From assembly GCA_964036195.1 (NCBI GenBank), contig OZ038452.1:12332704-12396703 (forward strand): a stretch of 64,000 bases of DNA, in the 5' to 3' direction. Below the pieces are notes generated by a model that had not been told where the DNA came from, made no database searches, and saw only the letters and a program-made list of their open reading frames with translations. The translations under genes were made by a program, and so were the position numbers. Positions within the stretch are counted from its first letter, which is position 1. The number at the start of each line of letters is the position of its first letter. Shown in pieces: positions 56,223-64,000 of the stretch. The DNA is from Sphaerolaimus hirsutus. Its lineage: Eukaryota > Nematoda > Chromadorea > Monhysterida > Sphaerolaimidae.

Positions 56223-56688
56223 AGATAGCTGGACGATTTGGGGGGGGGGGGGGTTTAGGGGATAGTAGCCAAAAATTTTGCCTCCGGGATAGATAGATAG
56301 CTGGTGGATTTGGGGGGGGGGGTAACCCCCCCTCCCCCAACCCCCCCCCTCTACTAAACCCCTGAATGTAACACAGTCACTGTTTTTAACGTGTGTTGCG
56401 CATTGCCCGGATCACAAACAGTAGCTTTTGCCGTGTACATTCCCTAACCACTCAATATAAGGGGTATTTCGAGTGGGGGGGGGGGCTTATAATTTCATAG
56501 TGCCCATTTTGAGGGGGGTATTTCGAGACGGGTGGCATTTCGAGACGGGGGTATTTCGAGGAAATTCGGTATACCCTTTAGGAAAAAAGTTTAGATTGGA
56601 AGTATAATTACCTACAAACGGCTTAAAACATCAAAGTTTGATGAAAATGGTTTTTGATTTTACTTGTATTGGTTGAAAGTGTGATAAT

Positions 56689-57260
56689 ACCGTATTTCCT
56701 CGAAATACCCCCCCCCTTAAATATCCCCATCTCCAAATACCCCCTCTCAAAATGGCGACTATGAAATAGTTACCCACCCCCTCGAAATACCCCTCCCCCA
56801 AACGTGTACAGAGAATGTACATGCCAAAACTGCGGTTTGTGATCTACCAATGCGGAATAAACCGTATTTCCTCGAAATACCCCCCGGGGGGTGATTGTTT
56901 CAGAGTGAGAATTTTGAGGGGGGGGTTAAACGAGGGGGGCTTATTATTTAGCCAGAAATTTTTTTAAATTCCAGTACTAAATTGGCGTCTGTAACGGACA
57001 CAGACGTAGAAAAATGCAACAATAACCACTTTTTATAAGAGTCTATTGACTTATATACTGTATTTCTCTGAATTACCTCCTGGGGGGTTTATTTTTTCAG
57101 AGTGAAAATTTTGAGAGAAAAACGTGAAAAATGCAACAATAACCACCAATTATAAGTTTTTACAGCCTTATATAAGGATGTAGATGGTATAAACGATGGG
57201 GGGGGTATTTCGAGGAAATACGGTAAGTGTGTAACACTGTTCTAACGTAACAATCGGGTG
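56689..57260. mobile_element. ACCGTATTTCC-family element split by another member
   Basis: The left half runs 56689-56860. At 56861-57224 a second copy (ACCGTATTTCCTCG to GAGGAAATACGGT) interrupts it. The text TGTGTAACACTGTTCTAACG resumes the first. A third left end (CTGTATTTCTCTGAATTACC, about 57059) lies within the second. Confidence 0.65.
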
Positions 57261-57919
57261 GGCGCGCCAGCGCCATCCCTCGCTGCCGAGGGAGGGCGCA
57301 AGCGACCCACCCATAATATGGGCAGACACGGCAAATGCGGAAATCGCAAAATTGAACGCTAAATAACGTTTGAACGCAATAAGCTATCACAAAACCAATT
57401 ATACCATTCAAAAGCCCGTGTCGAGAAGTACCATCATGCAAATTTTCAGATGAAACGGTGGAGTTCGGAGGAAGTTATTACAGATTTTCTTTTTTAGGTC
57501 GTGTTGTTGTTGTTGTTGTTGGTGTTGTTCTTGTTCTTGTTCTTGTTCTCCCGATAATCTGCAAACTGCAATAACTTCCCTGTAACACAACCAATCTTCA
57601 CACTTAATGGCTCATATGAAAGAGCATATGATGCCATTTATTATTTTCGGAATTTTTTTACACAGGCTCCGCCCACTTTGGGACTGTAGCTGTTTGAAAT
57701 TTTCAAACATCAATAAATTTAAAATATAAATACAAATGGGGCAATAAAAAAATTTGTTGATGTGCGCCATTACTAGAGCTTTCAAATGAGCCCAGTTTTG
57801 ACAATTTTTGTTGAGATTTACAAAAGTTATTCAACTTTGCTTGTTTTGTGTAAAATGCGCACACGTGCCTAAAGTACTGCTTGATGTGATACTGAGCATG
57901 TGACCTTGGAGTCAATGAG
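57261..57919. other. No gene recognised; GTTGTT/CTTGTT simple repeat at 57508-57550
   Basis: A GC-rich inverted pair (GGGTGGGCGCGCC and GCGACCCACCC, 57253-57313) and the simple repeat are the only structures seen. Confidence 0.45.
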
Positions 57920-59180
57920 GTTTCAGGTCATACATTCAGGTCATAAATGTCTAGTGGTGAATGTCAAGTGAAATGTCAAGTGAAATGTCAAGTCAAATGT
58001 CAAGTATGTCAAGTGTAGGGTGTCAACAAAAACTTTTTGGCGGAAAACGGAAACGGAAACAGAAAATTTTTTGCACTTGCCGGAAAACGGAAACGGAAAC
58101 GGAAAAATTTTTGCACTTGCCGGAAAACGGAAAACGGAAAAATGAAAGGCCGGAAAACGGAAACGGAAACGGAAAAATTTGCCAAATATATGCCGGAAAT
58201 GGAAATAATTTGCTGAAATGTTGCCGGAAACGGAAAAAAATTTGCAGAAATTTTGCTAAAAATGGGCAAAATTCACATAATTAAGAGCCTGCATGCATGT
58301 TTACCAGTTTGGCTGAAACAGAAAACAAAAAATTGAGCTGGAAAGTGAAAAAAGCTGGAAAAACAGATAATTAAACCGGAAAACGGAAAAAAGGCGGAAA
58401 AACCAAAAATTTAGCCGGAAAACGGAAAATGAGCCGGAAAAACGGAAACGGAAAAAAAATTTAGCAGCCGGAAAACGGAAACGGAAACGGAAAAAAATTT
58501 GCCTGCGGAAAGTGGAAACAGAAAACGGAAAACGGAAAGTTGACACCCTAGTCAAGTGATAATGTTCAGGTGATTATTGTCATGTAGTTTATGTCAAATC
58601 ATAAATGTCAACTGATGATGTTCAGGTGATAAATGTCAAGTGATAATATTCAGGTGATAAATGTAGAGTGGTTAACATCAAGTCAAATGACAAGGGGAAT
58701 GTCAAGTCAAAGGTCAAGTCATGTCAAGTGATAATGTTTGTGATAAATGTCTAGTGGTGAATATCAAGTGAAATGTCAATTGAAATAAGAAGTCATATGT
58801 CAAGTGATCATGTTTGTGATAAATGTCTTGTTGTGAATGTCAAGTGAAATGTCAAGTCAAATGTCAAGTATGTCAAGTGATAATGTTCAGGTGATTATTG
58901 TCATGTGGTTTATGTCAAATCATAAATGTCAACTGATGATGTTCAGGTGATAAATGTAAAGTGGTTAACATCAAGTCAAATGACAAGGGGGAATGTCTAG
59001 TCAAATGCCAAGTCAAATGTCAGTCAAAAATCAAACGTCAAGTCATATGTCAAGTGACAATTTTCAGGCAATAATTGTCAAGTGGTGGATGTCAAGTAAG
59101 AAATGTCAAGTGATAACTTTTAGGTTCTAAATGTCGAGTTCTTTATGTCAGGTGAAACATCAAGTAGCTACTTTCAGATG
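57920..59180. repeat. GTCAAGTG / AATGTCAAGT tandem words
   Basis: Degenerate short words (AATGTCAAGT, GATAATGTTCAGGTGATAA) fill the region, interrupted only by the MITE at 58016-58550. Confidence 0.9.
58016..58550. mobile_element. Second GGAAAACGG-word MITE, 8-bp TSD
   Basis: The ends TAGGGTGTCAAC and GTTGACACCCTA are flanked by GTCAAGTG (58008-58015 and 58551-58558). Its short centre keeps CCTGCATGCATGTTTACC, shared with 5603-6606. Confidence 0.93.
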
Positions 59181-59254
59181 AACAATTTAAAATAAAAATC
59201 AAGTAGTTATACCAATCCAAACTAAAAATTTGTGAAATTCAAGTTGAAAATCCT

Positions 59255-59461
59255 TTGAATCTTAGTATTTGGTTTCTGTTTGACTACCTATATATTGTAA
59301 TGCTCAGTGACACATTTGGCATTTGCTTGATTTGTGATAACTTGTACATCTTTGAGCCTGTGGCCCCCAAAAAGAAGTATATCCCACAAAAAATGGCTAA
59401 AGCCAACAAAAAGTGGACGCTGCAGCCAAACATGTGTATGCTTTTGAATGCACAAAAGTAA
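59255..59461 (+). other. Open frame of unknown status
   Basis: A 68-codon frame (SIWFLFDYLYIVMLSDTFG...) is overlapped by open frames on the other strand. No family or splice context is visible, so it is not called as a gene. Confidence 0.15.
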
Positions 59462-59654
59462 TATATCATATACCATGCCATTTTCTGATTGAGCTATCAA
59501 AAGATGTATATCAAGGGAAATGTATACAAATCCTAATAATATAGGCTATCAACACAGCAAACTGCATCACAAGAAACAATTTCAACAAGCTTTTGCATAG
59601 CAGCGTGAGCTTTTTGTATCTTTAATGTTTGCAGCACTTTTGCATGGCAGTTGT

Positions 59655-59790
59655 GGGCTGTGTTCATTATATGATATGATTATAATAATTAATAATAATA
59701 CTATAATTAATATTAATTACTAATTCAATAATATAATATTAATTATAACTATAATTCTAATATAAAGAACGGTTATAATAATATTAATTA
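59655..59790. repeat. AT-rich (TAATAAT-type) tract
   Basis: Almost pure A/T with TAATTAATAATA words directly before the satellite units. Confidence 0.85.
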
Positions 59791-60395
59791 ATAATTCACT
59801 CCATCTTGACACTACATTACCATAACCCTGAAAATGAACCCCTGGGGCCAAAAATTTTCAATTTGTTCAATCATTCATTTTTAAGTTTCTGATTGCACTG
59901 ATTTCAAATATACACTCCACTCTGACACTACATTACTGTAACCCTGAAAATGAACCCCTGTGGCCAAAAACTTTCAATTTGTGAAATGATGCATTTGTGC
60001 GTATTTTCATGCACTGATTTCAAATATGCATTCCATTCTGACACTACATCACTGTAACCCTGATAATGAACCCCTAGGGCCAAAAATTTCAAATTGTGAA
60101 ATGATGCATTTTGTAGGTTTCTTATTGCACTGATTTAAAATATGCACTCCATTTTGACTCTACATTACTGTAAGCCTTAAAATAGATCCCCTGGGGCTAA
60201 TAAATAAGAAATTGTGAAATGTTGCATTTGTGGGTTTTTGATTGCCTTGATTTGAAATATGTACTCCGTTGAATATATGCATTACACCTTCCACCCTTAA
60301 ATTAAACACCTGCATCTAACAAATTTGAAATAATGCTTTTTTGTAGGATTAGAACACTACAAAACCCGACCGAAGGTCGGAGAGAATCCTGCTAG
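59790..60395 (+). mobile_element. Second Helitron-like 3' part with 117-bp satellite
   Basis: Five units of the satellite, then the hairpin CCGACC-GAA-GGTCGG (60366-60380) and CTAG (60392-60395) followed by T. The terminus is identical to 30166-30195. Confidence 0.75.
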
Positions 60396-61089
60396 TTTCA
60401 AATAACGTTGAAAAATGCATATCATAGCAGTGAAAATTGTTTTTAGAATTACGGAGTTGTATTTAATGTGGAATAGGAACAAGATCTAGGTAGTGATTTT
60501 GAGCATTTCAATATAACTGAAAACGTATCCCGCTGTAAAAGAATATCCTGCGTGGAGTGGTTTCGCTGTGGAGTGGCTTCTCGTTGCGATTTCGCTGCGG
60601 CCAAAAAAATTTACGTTTGTTGGGACGGGAGCCATTTCTATGCCATTTGGAATGTTTGGTCACCTGCGGTGCAATGACCCTGTGCCGGCTACCATGTAAA
60701 CCCGCTGGCTATTTAGCGTCAAAAGTAGGAATTTTTTACGTTTTTTTGTCAATTTTCTCTTTGAAGTGCTGAACACATGGCTATGAGTGAGGTCAATATG
60801 ATAAGAAATGTTACTTATCATATTTGACTTTATTCCAACATTTTCAGCACTATAAACAGTGAAAAGTGAAATTTACCATTCCGTACGGTTTACCGCAAGG
60901 CCGTACCCGTACCGTCTGCCACCCTATACATGCACCGCGGGTACAATAATGTACATATCCGCCCGCTCTACAAGGCCAGCGGGTTTTTGTGGCCAGACCC
61001 CAGATTTAATTGGGCATGGGCAGACACGCCTGCGCCCGTCCTGACTTACGCGCCCGTCACGCCAGAATTCACATTTTTATAAATTTACA
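60396..61089. repeat. Unassigned, with GTACCG-type words at 60880-61070
   Basis: CCGTACCCGTACCG and CCGCGGGTAC/GCCCG words suggest the remains of another word MITE. A 46-codon frame at about 60540-60680 (CVEWFRCGVASRCDFAAAKK) is too short to call. Confidence 0.35.
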
Positions 61090-61530
61090 TCTATACCAGA
61101 CATGTGGCAGTAATTTGTGATGTTTCATATAGCAAAATAATGGCTATGGAGCCAATTTGACAGACTTATAAGTGGTGATTTTTGCCAAAAAAAATTCATT
61201 TTTATTTTGACTCATCACCATTTTTATTTTGACTCACCATGACTACCATTTGTGATTTCAAGTTAATTTGGGCATGGAATAGTGCTTAAATAAGGTTAAA
61301 GGAGAAGGCTACATTAGTATTTCACACTTTGGAAGTATTCATGTGGGACAGGGGTTCAGTAGGAATGTGGGGGTATCCTTACACACTAAGCATGAACAAA
61401 TAGAGGGTAAAATTTACAGTAATCAAAACACACAACTAATTAAAACAACCACCAATGTCTATCTGTGTGTGAAATTGTACACTAATGCTCAAAAAATTGC
61501 AAAATACCCAGTGAATTAGTAGTAAAAATA
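61090..61530. mobile_element. TAGGGTTGG-family core copy
   Basis: ATGGCTATGGAGCCA and AAATAAGGTTAAAGG, and a decayed form of the GCGCGC region, match the cores at 2030-2340 and 5400-5590. Termini are lost. Confidence 0.6.
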
Positions 61531-61903
61531 AAACCTGTCTTGATGCAAAAAGTCATAAGAAGACTGTAAAATGATGATGAAATTTAAAATGGATGTTTGC
61601 ATTTGTATTCTGTGAGCAGCCTAAAACAATATAACTGTTGCCTATATTTCCCAAAAGTACTCCACATTCACTTGTGATATAGAGACAGTGTTTAGTGAAT
61701 GGGTCTGACTGAAGATACCTGGCGTGAAAAGGAGTAGAGTAGATATTTGCATTGGAAGCTGGTACAATATGCCTACACACACTAGTTTTCACTGTCAATT
61801 CGGTTTTTACAATGTTTTATAGGAATGCTTTTTGGTTACAATGAGGATATCGCTAGTGGTTTCAGAGCTGATTCAGCTTACACAAAGCGATAATAATGAA
61901 TAT

Positions 61904-62172
61904 ACCGTATTTGCTTGAATAATCCCCCTGGGGGATTATTTTTTCGTCAGACATTTTTGAGGGGGGAATATTCAAGGGGGGAATTATTATTTCGTCAAAA
62001 TTTTCAAGCATGTTTCCATCAACTATTTTCACGAAATATGCCTTATAAACACTAAGGCAAACGTGTCATTTTTGTTAAAATTAGGTATACCAAATTAATC
62101 ACATCTTTAAGGGTGGGGGGATTATTCGAGGGGGGAATTATTCAAGGGGGGAACTATTCCAGCAAATACGGT
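61904..62172. mobile_element. ACCGTATTTGC-type element
   Basis: It runs from ACCGTATTTGCTTGAATAAT to ATTCCAGCAAATACGGT, with GGGGGGAATTATT words. A compact and apparently uninterrupted copy. Confidence 0.8.
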
Positions 62173-62214
62173 ACGACACCAAGAACTGTGTGTGCACCAT
62201 AAGAATAGAAATCA

Positions 62215-62393
62215 TTTTGGCGCTGGCGCCATTGGCGCTTGGCGCCGTGGTTAAGAAAAGCGCCATGGCGTTTTGACGCTTGGCACTAAAATGCCCTGGC
62301 GCCATTGGCGCTTGGCGCCGTGGTCCCAAAAGCGCCATGGCGCTTTTAGCGCTTGGCGCGAACATCCTGGCGCTTTTTCCATCACTAGCCAGG
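62215..62393. mobile_element. GGCGC-word element, right part
   Basis: GGCGCCATTGGCGCTTGGCG occurs twice. The right end GGCGCTTTTTCCATCACTA matches the TAGTGATG group. The left terminus is missing. Confidence 0.65.
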
Positions 62394-62470
62394 AGCCTGA
62401 CAGCCTCCGCCCGACCTCCAGGCAGATCGAGATATTATTGCGTGCCGGGCGGCGGCTGTCAGGCGCCTGG
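62389..62470. repeat. GC-rich inverted repeat
   Basis: GCCAGGAGCCTGACAGCC is mirrored by GGCTGTCAGGCGCCTGGC, with CGCCCG and CGGGCG inside. It abuts the right end of the preceding element. Confidence 0.7.
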
Positions 62471-63760
62471 CACGTCGGGCGTGTCTGGCGCAATTTTGCT
62501 CCTGAAAACTAAAAAAAGATAAATGAAAGGTACTCTGTAGGTAATTGGCAGCCGACCAAAATTTCGAAATAACTAAAAATGAAATAGGTAGGTATTTTAC
62601 TGTGCATGTGGACGAAAATAGCAACTATGAAAATGAAAATAGGCAAAATGGAGCAATAATCAGTGATTCTGAGCAAAACTGGGGGAAAATCGCCAATTTA
62701 CTCATTATACAATGGATGTAACAATAAACGGCCACACACCATCCAAATTACCACTTGATCATCCTAATTACAAAAAATGGGTCTAATACATGTACTACTG
62801 CAGGAGTCGGTGTGTCCCGCAGATTTCAAACGTGTTATATCGATGTTAAATGGTGTGTTCCTTATAAAGCACGACTCACTGATTATGGATCTGCTTAGAA
62901 TTCCAAATAACAAAAATTTATGGAAGATGACTTACTAGCGCATGACACTATATTGTCTCATAATATATAATTTTTTTAAATGTTGTGCAATCGCTCTTCA
63001 ATTTGCCATGCGCATTTGAAAACATTTCCTGATATCGCATGCAAAAAATCACATTCCCAGGTCATCTGTGTCAATAGTTATGACACCGGGCTAATTCAAC
63101 TTGTGCACAAGTGGAATAAGAATATCACTTGTGCACAAGTAACTGCATTTGCGGAGACAGCTTTTTTGTTTCGTATACAAAGCAAAATGCACTTGTGCAC
63201 AAATCCACGTGACTACCGGACCGGAGTACCGGAACTGTAATTAAATGAAATTTTCCGGTCCGCCAGTGAAGTGTGTTGCGGAGAGATTAATTGTGGAATG
63301 TATTTAAGCAGATTTGGCCTGATCCGCAAGTGAAGTGTGTTGCGCATCGGCAAACTTAGGGATGTAATTAAAGAGACATTGTGTTGTGCACTAGTAGCTC
63401 ATATCGCGCATCTCAAGTTCGATTTGGCTACTGCTGGCACCAACCCACTTTAATTACTCACTCGATGCATTTATCGATGAATAGATGCAGTCAATTGTAG
63501 GAATGTGAAATTAGCAGATGTAGAGATTGGGGACATTTGGTGCAGAGAATTATTGACTGCATCAAATGCGGATTGTGCAAGTAAAAATTTGTGTTGCAAC
63601 TGGAATGTGTGAAGTGTTTATTGGAAGTACAGGTGACAAATTTCTAATTCAAATAGACATAAAATAAACAAACATTAGAGAATTAATTAGTAGGACATTG
63701 GTGAACGTTTTACACCTTTTTGAAAACATTTTTCATATTTCAAGTCAAAGAGACTTGTGC
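62471..63760. other. No gene recognised; repeated CTTGTGCACAAG palindromes
   Basis: CTTGTGCACAAG or a close variant occurs at about 63099, 63127 and 63190, and again after 63750. An 86-codon frame at 62980-63240 overlaps these and has no recognisable family. Confidence 0.4.
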
Positions 63761-63827
63761 ACAACACATGTTACTAGTGCAGAAGTCAATTTTCCATAAT
63801 CAACATCCGTGCGTCATCAACATCAAT

Positions 63828-64000
63828 CGCTTTGACTTGAAGCAGAGGAGATACGTTTTCGTTCAAATCAATCAAATTAAATCATTTTGTGAACAATTAG
63901 ACGTGTGCACAAGTCACGTGTGTCGTGCACAAGTCGCTTTAACTTGAAGCAGAGGTGATACGTTTTCGTTCAAATCAATCAAATTAAATCATTTTGTGAA
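63828..64000. repeat. 66-bp direct repeat at window edge
   Basis: 63828-63893 and 63935-64000 both read from CGCTTTGACTTGAAGCAGAG (second copy AACTTGAAG) to CATTTTGTGAA, nearly identical. The spacer contains GTGCACAAGTC words. A tandem array probably continues beyond the window. Confidence 0.85.

Larger units (their letters stand above)
54744..56364. mobile_element. hAT-like MITE, GGTCTCC family, 8-bp TSD, with two further levels inside
   Basis: The ends CAGGGGTTTTGTAGATT and TCTACTAAACCCCTG are flanked by AATGTAAC (54736-54743 and 56365-56372). Confidence 0.9.
53364..56570. mobile_element. Outer ACCGTATTTCC-family element hosting a multi-level nest
   Basis: It begins ACTGTATTTCCTCGAAATAC and ends GAGGAAATTCGGT. 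The pieces between insertions (53364-53461, 54341-54416, 54714-54743 and 56365-56570) join to the order of the intact copy at 21686-22036 read in reverse (CGTACGCGGACGTCG, ATAAGAGTCATTAGACG, ACAGTCACTGTTTTTAACGT). Confidence 0.8.

Noticed and set aside
60540..60772. Cys/Trp-rich frames near 60.6 kb
   Set aside because: Two frames are open at once, both short, with no splice sites or family resemblance.
62273..62522. GC-rich exon candidate
   Set aside because: It coincides with an inverted repeat and GGCGC words. All frames are similarly open.
1..64000. tRNA, rRNA or snRNA genes
   Set aside because: No cloverleaf with conserved box sequences or ribosomal motif was found by eye.

Overview
This window looks like a piece of a large, repeat-saturated eukaryotic genome, probably a marine or aquatic invertebrate. 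The eukaryotic part is supported by the sequence: GC-rich exons with GT-AG introns, many short non-autonomous transposons, several satellites and no bacterial operon structure. The invertebrate part is inference, because no gene here gives a species-level identity.

The best-supported gene runs on the + strand from about 9.7 kb to a TAG at 42,989-42,991. About 22 short exons (24-228 nt) join in one reading frame of about 961 codons. It encodes a mostly helical, coiled-coil-like protein with an acidic, basic and proline-rich C-terminal third that I do not recognise. The start of the gene is not in view. At least five of its introns consist exactly of one roughly 195-nt hairpin element that supplies its own GT and AG, which is the signature of an introner, a transposon that creates introns. 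Other introns begin with decayed copies of the same element and have been enlarged by later insertions, up to 10.3 kb. A short minus-strand gene end at 3.1-3.4 kb carries one more such intron in the opposite orientation.

Layout: 0-9.7 kb holds palindromic elements, nested 8-bp-target-site MITEs and a 167-bp satellite carried inside an element. 9.7-25.4 kb holds the dense exon part of the main gene. 25.4-31.2 kb holds a Helitron-like block with 117-bp and 30-bp tandem arrays. 31.4-41.7 kb is a single intron dominated by a giant inverted pair of 39-bp minisatellites, which produces a spurious 1,703-codon open frame. 41.7-43 kb holds the last four exons. 44.6-46.9 kb is a degenerate array with a period of about 690 bp. 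47-49.5 kb and 53.4-57.2 kb are deep nests of MITEs. 50.5-52.2 kb holds a six-exon minus-strand gene ending in a hAT dimerisation region. 57.9-64 kb holds further simple arrays, a second Helitron 3' end and more MITEs.

Most of the MITEs share one design. They have short terminal inverted repeats, an 8-bp target-site duplication (TSD), and arms made of a tandemly iterated short word that differs from family to family. The introners share the hairpin-of-words layout but show no obvious target-site duplication. The nearby hAT-derived gene belongs to the superfamily that makes 8-bp duplications, but a direct link is only inference.
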